Assembly (NCBI GenBank): GCA_009760855.2
Contig: WPIO01000001.1
Location: 19,249,501 to 19,313,500 of the forward strand
DNA length: 64,000 nt
Origin: Cristatella mucedo
Taxonomy: Eukaryota; Bryozoa; Phylactolaemata; Cristatellidae
Direction: 5' to 3'
In this document: in pieces, positions 1 through 13,500 of the stretch
Layout of the letters: the number at the start of each line of letters is the position of its first letter
Position numbering within the stretch: position 1 is the first letter of the stretch
Made by a program: the position numbers and the translations under genes
Notes under the pieces: generated by a model
The model's input: only the letters and a program-made list of their open reading frames with translations
Database searches by the model: none
Told to the model about the DNA's origin: nothing

Positions 1-1290
1 CTACTAGTAGAGCAGATGTCGTTGCCAGCACGATACCGCCATTTTCAAATCGGCTCGAGAATCATCAGGACAGCAGCCCTCGCATCAGCAGCTGTCACTC
101 AAGTCGTCTCAAATAAATTACAGCACGCACGGGCTCGATAGTGATAATTAACGGCGAAGGAAAACGCGGCATCGTCGTTCATTGCATCGCCAGTCAAGAC
201 AAAGTTGTTGAGACCGAGCCACGGTTTTGTACTATAAGGGCTATCTCACGAATATAACCGGCTTGATGGCTGTCCGACTCCTAGAACAAAACAATACTAG
301 TTAGTTGTAGACCGTATAGCTGCTTGACCAGAGCTAGTAGAACTAGAGCCAATGAGTACCACTAATAGCGTCTGAGAAGCAGCTTCCACTCGCGAGAGTA
401 TGCAGACAATAGCCGAGTACATACTCAATCAACATTGCTTATGCCTGGGAAACCCTCTCCAATCGCCTGGGCGAGCTCATCTAGCTATACAACGTCTGTT
501 GTTAGCCGTTGCACTTGTCGAAGTGAGCGATGCAGTAAGCAATCTAACCTGCACACAACTCGACTCTTGATTAACTTCTTTTCCAGATTACGCCTAAGGT
601 CACAAGACATGTGGTTTTATTAATAATTCTTGAAGTGCGAGCCAACGCTTGCTGCAGCAATCATCCAGGGTCGATAAGCAAAGGTCTGCGTTTCAATGGC
701 ACCAGACACAATCCGTCATGCTGGCATTTGAATATAAACTTACTAATTCCCAAGTTGGATTTTAGGTTTTCCCAAATCTTATTAAACCTGGTTCTAACGG
801 CGGTGCTCAGCTGTGTTGCAACGGTTACCTCGTTACTCTTGACAGCTTCTTTTGTGGTAGCACATTTAATCCTGCAGCCGTTACTAGCGAACGAGAGCTA
901 CCGTTACTCAGTAATCTGAGCATCACTCTCAATAGACTGCACAAGAGCGGCTGGTTTTTAAAATAGGAGTTCACTGCCTTTCTTTCCACTTTGCTTCAGA
1001 ATTTGTTTAATTTCAGCGCATCGAACTCACTTTAAAGAGCTCATGTCCATTCGGCATGTAGCGCTCCGGCGGTGAGTATTACCGTCGGAATTAATAAAGT
1101 AAAAACGGCTCCTAAATTCACTAGTTCTATAAGCCTTGCATCATAACTCACCTTCGGTCACCAGGTAATCCCATATTTGATTGAGTAAGAATCCAATTCT
1201 ACTTTGAGACCATCAATTTCCGGCCAGTGCATGATCAGCCCACGCCTAATAACAACAAAGTAAAAGACGGACTTCAGGCACGCCGCTAAT
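1..1290. other. No recognised feature
   Basis: Open frames here are short and show no family signature, splice-consistent exon or repeat I can name. It may be sequence downstream of the left UBAN gene. Confidence 0.4.
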
Positions 1291-1294
1291 ATTA

Positions 1295-1455
1295 GGTGAG
1301 CAGTGATGGTAAGGCGGCTGCTTTTCACGACCTATGTCCCGAGGTCGTCGGTTCGAATCCTGCGGTGGGCGATCCTTTATCGCCGCTGCAAGCGGTGGCG
1401 CTTGCCTTAAAGGCCCTTCTGTCCCTATACAAAAAAGGCTGTTAAGTCAGCTCGC
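1295..1455 (+). repeat. SINE2 copy (tRNA-like head)
   Basis: The head holds a B-box-like GGTTCGAATCC about 60 bp after TGATGGTAAGGCGG. The body CTTTATCGCCGCTGCAAGCG and the end CTGTTAAGTCAGCT recur at 1868-2040, 16255-16436 and 53940-54100. Dispersed tRNA-derived SINE, imperfect copy. Confidence 0.7.
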
Positions 1456-1867
1456 AGTTTTTTAATATACTTTGTGTAACAAGCGGTTAAATATATGCGA
1501 GAGAGCGTGCCACTGTACCAGCCAGGTCGGGAGTCAAAAGAGGGTCCACCGAGATTTCCACTGAGTTTTAATAAAAGTTTTATAACTATTAACTCTAATA
1601 TCGTGATTCTGATAAGCCTGGTTATCCCACTAGGCTTAACATTCATTTCTGCTTCATCGAGTGGCAAAATCAAGCGCCAGAATCATGGGAACGATCAGCA
1701 GGACTTCTGCTTGCAGGTTCTGGTTGACTCACGGCTGATCCAGGACCGTTTCCATGGGCCAGCGAACACTGGCCGCTCTACTCGGCGGGTGCCCGATCGA
1801 GCTCTGATGTTGCAAGTTCACTAAGTGGTTCGCTCTGCAGTCCCAAAAATTATGTTTGAATAGCAAA

Positions 1868-2040
1868 AAATGCTAGCTGATTTAACAGCCTCTTTGTCTA
1901 GCGACAGAAGAGCCTTTACGGCTATCACCACCGCCTCCAGCGGCATTAGAGGATCGCCCTCCGTACGATTCGAATCCACGATCTCGGGCCGAGATCGTTA
2001 AAAGCAACCACATTAACCAATTAGCCATCACGGCTCACCG
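1868..2040 (-). repeat. SINE2 copy, inverted
   Basis: The reverse complement shows the same tRNA-like head (GGATTCGAATCGT around the B box) and body (AAAGGCTCTTCTGTCGCTA) and ends GCTGTTAAATCAGCT. It lies about 400 bp from the copy at 1295-1455 in opposite orientation. Confidence 0.65.
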
Positions 2041-2788
2041 ATACCCCTGCAAAGCAACACTTCTTCCAATATTAAAGAGATAATTTTCATTTTACATAAA
2101 AATAGAATGACTAGCCCTTCGAACCGACAAATCTTCCAAAAATGTTATAGAAAAAATCCTGCGTGAACGTACAAATTGAAAGACTATCGGTGCATAGCCA
2201 GGCTACGGTAACCGAGAACGACGGGGGCTGAGTACCAGATCGTCAAGCAATACAAATTCTGTTTCTGGCATGAAAAGTATGGCTTCCTCCCCTTCACCGC
2301 ATTTTTGAAATCGGATTATGGATCTGCTATATTTTCCTCTGTCTGAATTGTCGCTGGCTGAAAGCAGTGAGGTTCTGGGGCGATGGATTAAGAAAATGTG
2401 TGAGTATATAATGAGAGGTGCACTCTAGCCCCTTCGACGTTCGGAATAGTCTGTCGTGCAGAAGTAGCAAAACTGCTTGGCTGGTCAGTCGGTTTCTGCC
2501 TAATTCTTGAGACAGCGAACGGCTCTTTCTCTCCCCTGGACCAGACCCCAAGTATACCGGGATTACGTAAATTTAATAATGATTTTCATTTTATTTCATT
2601 AGCTAATCTTGCGGAACTTCCATCTATTCAGCAGCAGCTGTTCAAATTAAAATAAGAGTTCTCTTGCGGCGTTCTCGTGTTTAGTGAGGTACTCGTCGCT
2701 TTTTTGATCCCTGAAAGGCCCTACGAAGAATGCTTCGTAGGATCTACCCACCTTGTAGTTCGAGTGCATGCCGGCTCCTCTGATGAGC

Positions 2789-2934
2789 CTGTGATGTGGC
2801 ACGGACACAGGCCGGTAACCCACTGGTGGCCAGATGGTGGATTCACCATCAGGGTCAGCCGGTGCACAGCTGTGGCCCGCCTGTGATGTGGCATGGAGAC
2901 AGGCCAGTAACCCGCTAGTGGCCGGATGGTGGAC
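2789..2934. repeat. Tandem duplication, period about 95 bp
   Basis: GTGATGTGGCACGGACACAG at 2789 is repeated as GTGATGTGGCATGGAGACAG at 2884, and both continue through GTAACCC...GGCC.GATGGTGGA. The open frames on both strands here (2647-3089) arise from this duplication. Confidence 0.75.
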
Positions 2935-3284
2935 GGGAGCAGGGGAGGAGACGGGAGTCGAGCGGGAGTAGGGGCCGAAGGGAGCCGTTCGCTCTTCGGC
3001 TCCGTGCGTTGGTAATAAACTGTCGGTGTTGGGCATCGGCTGGCTCTCTGATGTGCGAACAAACTACACACCTTACAAAACGCACTCAACGCATCTGGGC
3101 ATCACTGGTACTGGATTGCAATGGTTTAGATAAAATATCAGTGCGGGACTCTAGAGCAGTGATGTTAATGGGCAACAATCATCCAAGGAGCCACAAGAAT
3201 ACCAGATAATCCAGTGCTCAGTGCTCGATTCACTTCTTTTAACAATGTATACTCTTGCTGATATATTAGCCGACCCCAACTAGG

Positions 3285-4215
3285 CTTTAATTTTTATGCA
3301 GATTATACACAGGTTGATACACCTATGCTCTGATCCCTTCCAATACGTCAAAGTCACTCAAGTTCTTTGACGATTGTACTCTTGTCATTCACACATGGAT
3401 AACAACAACTTCCTATTGGCTGACGATGAAACTAACCTACTAGCAGAAATTGGAAAACCCATCCCTGAAAATGAGCCGGTTCAGAATATCTCCTGCAGCA
3501 TCTGCACGAAATCTGGATGACCAGTTCCAGAGTGATTATCAACAAGACGACAACAATTGCTGCACTCAAGTCTGCCTACTTGAAACTACGTAACATTCCA
3601 AAATTTGGGTCTGCTTACAAAGCGATACCATATCGAAGTTGATAAGTCCTGTGTAATAAGGCGCCAACTGTTTTTCTTGTTCTTGCAGCACTCTGCAGCC
3701 ATGGTTGTCGTTGCGAGCATCCCAGTTGCCACAGTACACTACTGCTCACTGACCTGCACTGGCTCCCCATCAAGTAACGCATCGACTTCAAGGTTGTGTC
3801 ACTCACTTTTAGGTCACTCCAGCTCCTCGCTTCAGCCTACAAATATTAACTACACCCCAATCAGGCAAGACATCGTGCTATCCGCTCTTCTTACACAGGT
3901 CATTTAGCTTCGCCTCGAACCAACCTCAAATCCTTTGGAAACCGGGCCTATTTTTTCTTATGCTCCCAAAGCCGGAAGCCGACTGACGTCGCAACATTAC
4001 CTAACTTGCTGACATTTAAAGCGAAGCTCGATTCGCACCTGTTCCTCACAGCATTTGCTTTGTCCTTGTGAATTTACCTGTGTGTGCAAATGCCTGCTGA
4101 CGTTATGAATGTTATCACTAACCGTATTGACATGCTTCTTTTATAGCCTATGTAATGCGCCTAGAAAGTGATTTAGTTCTCTGAGAGCATACTGCAACTG
4201 CATTATTTGTTGAGA
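3285..4215 (+). mobile_element. LINE-B remnant (CR1/L2-type), 3' half
   Basis: Degenerate reverse transcriptase traces (FYADYTQ near 3290) are followed by the LINE C-terminal domain (LLTDLHWLPIK near 3748, NLKSFGNRAY, FKAKLDSHLFLTAF) and the LINE-B tail TGCGCCTAGAAAGTGATTTAG. Many stops and frameshifts; not functional. Confidence 0.7.
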
Positions 4216-5400
4216 CAAAAACTGCCACGATTGGTGAGATCATTACGTACTTTCAATCTATGCCAGCTGCCGATCAGGCATCGAACAAAAGACTAATTCC
4301 CTCCGTAACTGAGAATCGTTGCTCTGCCACCGTCAAAGGATATTAGAGCAGAAGCTGCTACAGTGCGCTTATCAAAAATCTGAGGGATTTTTAATTTTTT
4401 CCCTTGCCAGTAAGTAGCAATTACTCCTTTGTCATTAGCCCCGGTTTGGCCAAGGGTAAGGCTGTACCGACTGTACCGGCTGTAACCTGTACCGACCATG
4501 GTCGTACGTTCGAGCCGGCCGCTCATATAAAGAACCTGGATAGAGATTGAGTTCTCTTCGGGCTCTATGCAAATGAAGTATTGTAAGGTATCATAGCAGA
4601 GTTAAAATAGAAAGTTCTAAGAAAATGCTGAAACTTTGACTATAATGCTGAAACTCCGACCGTACTGCCTCTGGGGCCAGCCATTCAGCTGGATTCAGCC
4701 CCTACTTGAACAAATCACTGACTCCGGGGCCAGCACGGCGAAGGCTCGAATATGATGAGTGGACAGTTTTGCATGCAATACAAATTTCGGTACACGTTCG
4801 CGTCCTCAAGAAGTGACAAGCTGCACCGTACAACTGGCTGCTAGCCAACGACTCCGTCGAGCTGCTTGCATGTGCTTCTTTGAGTGCAGCACGGCGTGCA
4901 TTACACAAGCGACCGTAGACTGACAGCATTACATTACATTGCTCCGGGAGGAAAATACACAAGCCACAGGCGAGCAGGCTTCGGGCTGGCCAAAGTAGGG
5001 GGGGGGGCATACGGGTATGCCTTTCAGTCAGCAGGAGTGGCAGCACAGATAAGCGACGTGCAGGGAAGACCTCCACCTTGACATTCCAAGGTCGGCCGGG
5101 ATTATCAAAACGCGTGGTAGGTAAAGAGGCAGCTGTTTGAGAAAACAGAGAGAGAGAGAGAGAGAGAGGTTCGCCCAAACTGCATAAATGCCGAATTGAT
5201 GGGGCTGAAACCTGTCCAGCAGAATATCCGGCAAATATTCTGCACTGGCCGACGTGTAATTCTTCAGGACTTCACGTGGCGGTCGGTATCCGCGAATATA
5301 TATTAAGAAATTTCCAAGTATCCAGCATGCATACTGGCAAAGGACGACACGTGGCTGTAGGGGGTCAATGTGCAATACAGCAACACAAACATGATGAATC
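4216..5400. other. No gene recognised; short (GA)n tract
   Basis: Minus-strand open frames at 4293-4526 and 4702-5402 have no recognisable family. A (GA)n tract lies near 5149-5168. Confidence 0.4.
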
Positions 5401-5416
5401 ATTCATCAATCCAGTT

Positions 5417-5493
5417 CTCTCTGTCTCTCTCTGTCTTTCTCTACCCCTGTCTCTGTCTCTCTGCCTCTCTCTTCTCGTCTCTTTCTCTCTCCC

Positions 5494-5524
<31 letters not shown>

Positions 5525-5610
5525 TCCTGTCTTTGTCTCTGTCTCTCTCTCCACCTGTCTCTGTCTCTCTCTTCCTGTCTGTCTCTCTCTCCGTGTCTCT
5601 ATCTTTCTCG
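5417..5610. repeat. (CT)n/(CTGT)n microsatellite
   Basis: Pyrimidine-only array of CT and CTGT units with interruptions. It explains the Leu/Ser and Arg/Glu open frames on both strands. Confidence 0.9.
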
Positions 5611-5684
5611 GAAAAGTAAGTACACACAATCATACAGCCGTAGCGTTCGGTTGTCAGGCAGAGGCACACCGTGTAAATGTATAG

Positions 5685-6116
5685 CTAATCCTTTCGCTTT
5701 TCCGGGCTGTCCTCGGAGAGTTTCACAGGATGTAACGAACCGCGGCTGGACCAGCGCATACTTTCTGCGCTAGGCTGAGAACCTGTGGAGTTCGCAGTTT
5801 CTAAGCCCTGGCCAAAAGTGCTTGACCCGACGCCCGGTGTACCGAATCTGGACCCTGCCGCTGTCGGCGTACTGCATCTGAAGGACGTGTCACCACTACC
5901 AGCAACAGCTGGAGCAGCAGCAGCAGCTTGTGCGTGCTGCTGCTTAACGGCGTTGATCTTTTGGTTCATGGTGTCTTGAAGGTCGTCCAGCAGCTGCAGC
6001 TGCAGCTGCTGCTGCTTGTCTGCGGCCTGCAGCTGCTCTCCGAGTGACTCGGCACGCGAGTGCTCTTGCTCGCGTGCTTTTCGCTCCTCGTTGAAATCTT
6101 GATGATGAAGATCATT
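5685..6116 (-). CDS. UBAN gene (left), terminal UBAN exon
   Basis: Acceptor TTTGTTTTGCAG, phase 0. It encodes NDLHHQDFNEERKAREQEHS, containing the UBAN motif DFxxERxxRE, then a Gln/Leu-rich helix (KQQQLQLQLLDDLQDTMNQ), an Ala-rich run and a Ser/Thr/Gly-rich tail ending EDSPEKRKD at a stop. An in-frame donor (CCACAG then GTTCTC, exon end near 5789) could instead lead to a further exon, but no zinc-finger exon was found to the left. The UBAN half is certain; the true C-terminus is not. Confidence 0.75.
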   Translation of the reverse strand, partial: NDLHHQDFNEERKAREQEHSRAESLGEQLQAADKQQQLQLQLLDDLQDTMNQKINAVKQQHAQAAAAAPAVAGSGDTSFRCSTPTAAGSRFGTPGVGSSTFGQGLETANSTGSQPSAESMRWSSRGSLHPVKLSEDSPEKRKD

Positions 6117-9100
6117 CTGCAAAACAAATGCACAGGTATGTAAAACTGGGTCTTCATTACTAAATTGTAATGCTAGTAAGGAAGCTGCACGGCACGAACA
6201 CTGCGCTTCCTTAATGCAAATCACGCAAGCAATGAAATGTGTATACTTGGCACATGCATGAATTTCAGGCAAACTCGCGAAATACGTGTCTGGGACCAGG
6301 CCCCAAATGGCGCTCTAACAGCTCTAACTATACGTTATCTAACACGTACCTGCGGTATTACAAGTCGCATTCCACCGGCAATGCGGTGGCGTAACGGCTG
6401 AAGTCGCTTGACTCTACCAAGTAACCGAGAGGTAGCAGGTTCGCTGACGACCTGACAACTAATTGCTTGTGCTCAAGTCTACCAGCCAACTTTAGTGGCT
6501 TGGTATTTTCAAGCTTCGCACTGGCTAGTTCTTTGACTAAAGTGCATGAGTGCAGACCACCTTTCCATGACTACTAGCTCACTTACGAAGAACGGAGCAT
6601 TGTAAATTTCGCGAAACACTATCCCAGTAAACCGCAGCTGACGTAAGCTAACAGCCAACGGTGTAGACAATAAGAAAGTAGTTTGATAAGCGAACATAAA
6701 AGAAGAAGTGAGACAGGAGTGCAGTCAGCATCAACACCAGCAAGTTAACATTGGCAAGAGAGCAAAATTATTAACTTAGAATTATCAGAGAACAGGCATC
6801 TTGGCTTCTTGCACCGGTCTAAATAAATTGCAGTTTCAAATTACCATTGGCCGTGACATAGCCAGATAGGCCTTTCTAAGCTTTAAAGTTAATAACTTAT
6901 GTTTCCATTCAAGGTATTGTTCTCATACGTTAGAATCTTAATCATCCTGGCAATAGAAACCGATGGCACTATTCGCCCGAGTCCCAGGAGGAATGAGTTT
7001 TTATAAATTACTTAACCGTTTGCTTACGTTTTAGTGATCAAATTTGTTGAATAAATTATGTTATGAGACCTTCGAAACATTAAACTTGAGAGACGCCAGG
7101 TCTTTTGACCTAATCCACATCGCTGGAGGAGCCGATAATAATAGTCGCGATATGGTAAATTATTAGCTTTAGAAGCTTACACCGTTTTTTATGGCTTCTG
7201 GCATAGGGCCCAGCCTACTTAAGCCCGGGTTGAGCCAAAGACTTGCACTTGCCGATCATGTTAGTTGCTTAGTTAGTCTAAGTTCTAATAACAATAATAA
7301 CAATACATTTGATAAAGCGCCCTCTGAGAACTCAATCTCTAGGCACTTTATAATTACTGCTAAGGAAGCAAGTTTGAATGGTTGGCAGTAGCATGCTCAA
7401 TGAACAACAACAACAATAATAATAATATCACACTTCATTAAGTACCCTCAAAGAACTCAATCTATTTCTAGGCGGCTTATATTTACTGCAAACGAAACAC
7501 GATCAACAAGAATAACATGGTTAGGAGTGACATGCACAGGGTCAGCATACAAGTATGGTTAGTGGCAGCAAAACAGTGTCAGCATGCACAAGCACATAAG
7601 GAACGAATCACAGGGACCCACTAAATGTTGTCATAAATAGATGCGTTTTTAGTTTCTTTTTAAATGAGGTCAACTCAAGAGATGTCGTAACATAAGTAAG
7701 GAGTGAGTTACAGGCTTTGGGAGCATGCGAACTAAAGGCACGGTCTCCAAAGGAATTCAGGTTTTTACGAGGTATACGTAAGCAGTTGGATTCCAAAAAA
7801 GCCGGGGACGATGCTTAGCCTGGTAGGGGAGTAGGTCTGATAAGTAGGCTGGGGCCAAAGAATAAAGAAACCTACAAGTGTGCGACAAAACCTTAAAGTC
7901 TATGCGTTGCTTGACTGGGAGTCAGTGCAGGTCAGCAAGAAGTGGTGAGGTGTGGTAACTGCAATGATCACGACAGACAAGCCTAGCTGCAGAGTTTTGC
8001 ACCAGCTATAACTGTCTGGTAGGCCAGTGAGCAGTGAGCTACAGAAGTCAAGCAGGATGTCACAAATTCATGGACCAATTTAGATGTGGTATCCCTGTCT
8101 AAATAAAATATAAATAATTATGATTCATTTATATAGCGCCCCAAGAGAACTTAATCTCTATTCAGGCACTTCACATATGCCTCGGGGCTCGAGCCCACGA
8201 CCTCAGTCAGACCTTGGTCGGGGCGAGCACCTTAACTGCTAGACCAAACCAGCTCGGCAAGCTCGATTTTTAGCAATGTTATATAGCTGAAAGTAGGCAG
8301 ACTTGACTGTGGAGCTGATGTGGTCGTCTAATGAAAGGTCGTTTTGGAACATGACACCTAGATTTCGTGCAGACTAAACAGGAGATATGCTGACAGAGCT
8401 GATTTTGAGTGCTAGGTTTTCAAATTTCTGAATCACACTTGTTCTCGTAACTAGTAAGTTGGTTTTATCGTCATTCAATTTAAGAAAATTTGCTGCCATC
8501 CATGTGCCGACGTCATCAATATATGCAGCAAGGGAGTTGAGAGAATTCGATGTGCTGAAGGGCTGGGAGGGATCAAAACTCTGTATTTACTGACAACGCC
8601 TTCAACTACGTTAAGCAATTTTGTCTCTCGATAGTATCTACCATTTCCTAATTGCAGATGCCTGAGAAGCATAGAAGATGGCTGTTACTCCCCACAAACT
8701 TTGCTTGTGTGATCGGAACAGTGATTAACTTCAGAACAACATATTTCTTACGAGAAAGCAGAAAAATTTGCTTCCTGGGTACACATTCAGGCAGAAAGCG
8801 CAGGAAACGAATCAAAATTAAAATGTACTTTCTCTGAAGTCATGCAAAAATGACAACTGTAAATGGTTCGGAAATGAATAGATGTTCTAGATTTGCGACT
8901 TTACTACAGATCTCTTTCTCGAAGGAACCTTCAAACATACTGCACGTGTATCAAAAGTCGCTTAGGCTCTGAGTGTGCTAAAGGAAAATATGTTCTGCGT
9001 AACTCCTACTTACTCTTTTTGGCTTTGTGGAGTTAGACAGAGAGAAATTAAATTACAGTATACTTTCCTTGGCAAAGATGTTTGAAGTCTACAACACTGC

Positions 9101-10489
9101 AACACTCGGGGTGATAGTTTCGCCTTGCTCCTCTGAGTAAGCTCTCATGTTCACCTGAATTCGTCAAGATAAGCATCAAGAATTTGAACTGAAAAGGGAC
9201 ATTCTGCACCCCATTTAGGCATAGTTTTCAGCCTTTTGATTACACAGAAAGCCACAAACCACTGCAACAAAGCCTTTCGCAGCCATTTTCTTTTTCTTGT
9301 TCAGCTTCTGAGTGAATTCATCCAACTCAGCGGTTTTCTTTTTATACAGGTCCGCAAGATATACCAGCTCTGCCTCCGTTAGCTGTGGAAGGACATTTTA
9401 GAGCTGACTAGAAAGCTTCTGACTAGTTGTTCAGAGCCACGACAAATGACTTCCTGAGGCCTAACTTGAAGTTCAGTGGTGGCATGAATACCTCCCGATG
9501 ATCTGGATTGGTGGCTCCCACTTAATAGTGTTCGTCAATGTGCTTAACTCGTCCACCGTGGCCGGTCCCCTGAGCGATGGTGATCCTTAGTGTTCCGGCG
9601 GCAGTCCGAAAGGTGACGAAAGCAGAAAAATTTGGCTAAACCGGATTGGAAGTCCAAAAAGTGTGGCAGCACTTTGAATTACTAATGAAATCGCCACCAT
9701 AGTCGCAATATTTTAAGGCACTCAGCAGCATGCTGGTACGGGTGTAGTCTTCATTGAGGTACCCAGAGTGAGCCACAGGGAGCCGGGTACACGTTTCCAC
9801 TGAATGAAGCACCACGGCTTTGAGGCTCTTAGATGAATTGTCTAAGTATAGCCACCATTCACTCGGCTTACAGGTGATTCCCAAAGCCTCGAAAGACCGA
9901 CCACACTGTGTCAGAAGGAATCATTCTGATAGTATGACTAAATATAAAAAAGCTTTTAATTAATAGCTTCCAGCGACAGCATGAGAACGTGAACACTATT
10001 GTAGCCAAGCTGGAGGAACGTACATGGCAAGCAAAACGTGAAAGAAGCATAAGGCTCAGCAAGTTGATTGGCTAGAATATGAAAGTGAGGATAGAGCAGC
10101 CATCACATCAGCAGCACACAAGCCTTTAAACTGGGGCGAAGGCATCCGCAATAGGCGTTGCATACTTGGATTTTGAGATTGTTGACTTCTTCCTCGGATT
10201 TCTCAAGCTGATCTTTAAGATTCTTATTTGAGAGCTCTAGTCTTTTTTGCTCATGCACAGCTTCATCCTTTAACGATCAGAAACAGGTGCCCTTTAGCCA
10301 GCTAAAAGGGCAACACTGCAATAATGCAATAGACAAGGGCAAGAACGCAATAGACAAGGGCGATGCAGCAGCAGACTGTGGGCAGACCATGAGCAGCAAA
10401 TCCTGCAACTCTACTATGCATACTCTTCAGAATATGAGACAGAAAGCTCAGAAGCACACAGATGCTGCTGCTTTTCAAATGCATCTACA

Positions 10490-10581
<92 letters not shown>

Positions 10582-13500
10582 CACACACACACACAAACAT
10601 TTATATATATATATATACATATACATACATTTAGGATGCTTAAAACTACACGATTTTTGACCGTGGTAGGATATAAGTAAAGGTTGATTGTTTCAACAGC
10701 CTTACTTATATAGTGGCAAAGAAACTTTAGAGGCTATGTCCATTGAGCAATAAAGAACTGCCACTTGCACCAGGACACAAGCCCACGACCTAAGTCACGA
10801 AGTGCAAGCACATTACCCCTGGAATAAGGCCAAGTGTTGCCAAACTCCAATGGTGACGATACTTGTGACAAAGGACAACGTCTTGGCTCGTTAAATTTGG
10901 CAGTCCCATAACAGGTCATTGCTCTGACCCATGTTAAAATGTTAAAGTTAAAACACAGGAATGCTATAGCAGCCAAATTGTGACAGCCATAGAGATTGTT
11001 AGTAGTTCCTGAATAAGAATGTATAGCAACCGGATATTTCATATTGATATCGCCCGATTAAACCCTACCCAGTGGCCAACTGAGCAACATAATCTCCAAA
11101 AGCTGAACGAGCCCCTCGTTAGTAGCTCACAAAACAGGCTTCTATCTATCGAACTATTCGGAATTTTACAAACGCTGCCCTTTATAGCAATACATATAAC
11201 AAAATTCACACATTTATCTAGCTCTCTAAGAGAACTTTATCCACGCTCGGCACATATGCAGCAAGGCTCAAGCCCTCGATCTCGGTCAAGTAAATTCACC
11301 CCTAGGCTAAACCAGAGTTCATGTAGTTAGCATGGCTAAAATAAGGTTCAAATATCCAGTGTTACCAATGTTCTGAGCTGTTTCAAGATAAATTTATGTG
11401 CTTAAATAATAGGCTTTGATTTTATTATTCCGAACATTGCCACTTACAACGACTCTTGATTAAACAGATTCAAGTTTAAACAGATGCAAGTTCAAAGTTC
11501 GACTAGTCGAATAAATTCTGGCTTCGGGCCTGGCTCAAGCGACATATTAAATTACTTGGGTAAGTTGTAAGCAACTAAAGTCTTAGACAAGGGCCTACAA
11601 CAGGCCAAGTTTGCATACGGCAATGCCAGCAGTACACTACTAAATCTTCTCTACGTTGCAAGACGTAGAACAGTAGGTCTGCTGAACGTTAAACTGGTAA
11701 ATAACTTAGAAAGAAGAGCTCACCAGGAATGATGCTTGCTGTAATGATTAAGTTTGTGGAGAATCTATGGCGAGATAAAACGATGGTATATTTTACAAAC
11801 ACGAACGACTTAGTGCTCTCCAGCAAAGCAGGAGCTTCGCACTAGCTTGGCCCTTACAGGCCTTCCAAGGTGACTTCCTGTCTAGAGAAAGAGGAAGACA
11901 CGTGCTCGTGGCGCAGAGTAGTGTGCAAAATCGGGTGAACTTCAGCCGCCTGGAAGGTGTGGCTACGTGCATAATTGCCTGGCGACTTCGGACGCCTCAA
12001 AAAGTCTATGCAGCTCGTATGCAGCGCTGCAACTATTTACACGTGTGTAATACAATCGAATAATGCGCTAAGAAAACCTAATATCTACCAAGGTGCTTTA
12101 CAAAAGCCTGTGACAGCCTTCTGCACGACCTGTCGTCAGGCCGGGTAGTGCGACCAAGCAACAAGCCTTCGGCTGGCTCCAACACCAAGCACGTTTTTTC
12201 TCCAAACCACTCCGGCCAAGCCGAGTCTAACCACTCTAGACAGCTGCCGGCATGGAGGGACCTAGCCCTCCATTCTCGTTGTACTCCTTCGGCAGCCCTT
12301 ATATTCCATGCATGCCTTGTTTTTCTCACTGGCGAGTCATTGCTCGTTCAGAACCCACCCGACAGCTGGCAATTTGTGGTAGATGGATGTCCCACAGATG
12401 CCACCAATGCAAGGATTTGGACAGGACTGCCAAGTCATCTGCCGAATCATCGGCCACCTTCCACAACTCGTGAGCCAGTGGCTGCTTAGGCAGTCAGAGT
12501 TCATGGCTCGAGCCATGGTCTTGGTCTTTAAACACGAGAATCTTCCCACCAAACCGAACCAGGGCAGCTAGTTTGTGGGAGCTACACAAGGACATCTATG
12601 CTCGGGGCCTCAAGTGCTGTTTCGATTCAAGGTCAAGCAACTGATTAATCTGGATACCCGCCGCAGAAAGAGAGCTGCGATCTCTCATCAGGACGTCATA
12701 GCATAGCCTGTTGCTAACTACAAAACGAAAGCCTGTGGCATGCCACACCTCCTTGGAGCAATTGTTGAAGCAATTGATTCATCTACAGAGATAGGGTCCT
12801 TTTTGTGACCTACCACCTAAGACTTCTATAGCTCACTATTCACAGGTCTTCCTGTAAGTGTAATAAAAACGTTACAGTTGGTGCAAAACTCGGTGGCTAG
12901 GCCTGTCTGTAACAGTCCCTTGACTTCACTTCCCCCATTCTGTAACGGCTACCCATCAAGCAGTGCAACGTCTTCAAGATTCTATCACTCATGTTTGGGC
13001 CACTTCCTTCTCTTGATCGGGCCTACGTACCTGCAATACTTCCTTATCAGGATTTACATCTCATAACCTACTCTTCTGACTAAGACGTTTAGCTTTGCAT
13101 CTAGCCAACCTCAAAGCCCTCGGAGACCATTCCCTCATTTGTAGGCTCCAAAAGCCTAAAACTCTCTCTCTCTCGACTGATGCCATGACATCACTATCTC
13201 GGCGACATTTAAAAAGAAGCTAACAACCTAGATATTTGCTGGGTCAATAGGAAAGGCCTGGTTGACCCAGTGGTTAAGGTGCTCACCCGACCAAGGTCTG
13301 GCCCAGGTTAGGGGCTCGAGCCACATGGCATATGTGAAGCCCCTGAATAAAGATTAAGTTCTCTCAGGGAACTATACCAAGTAACTATAGAATTTTTAAT
13401 CGTCCTTTGTGAGCAAATGAATTCTGATGACGTGCGTGTTATCATCCAGCAATTTACATGCTTCCTTTACAACATTTGCAAAGTGCTAAGAAAAATTCAA

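Noticed and set aside
1295-1400. Genuine tRNA gene
   Set aside because: A B box is present, but the cloverleaf is not complete and the sequence recurs with a common non-tRNA body, so it is a SINE. The same holds for 16255, 16743 and 53940.
10414-10680. His/Thr and Cys/Val repeat proteins
   Set aside because: Pure translation of the (CA)n microsatellite; the same applies to frames at 14394-14930, 18334-18778, 18883-19137, 5276-5684 and 25675-25860.
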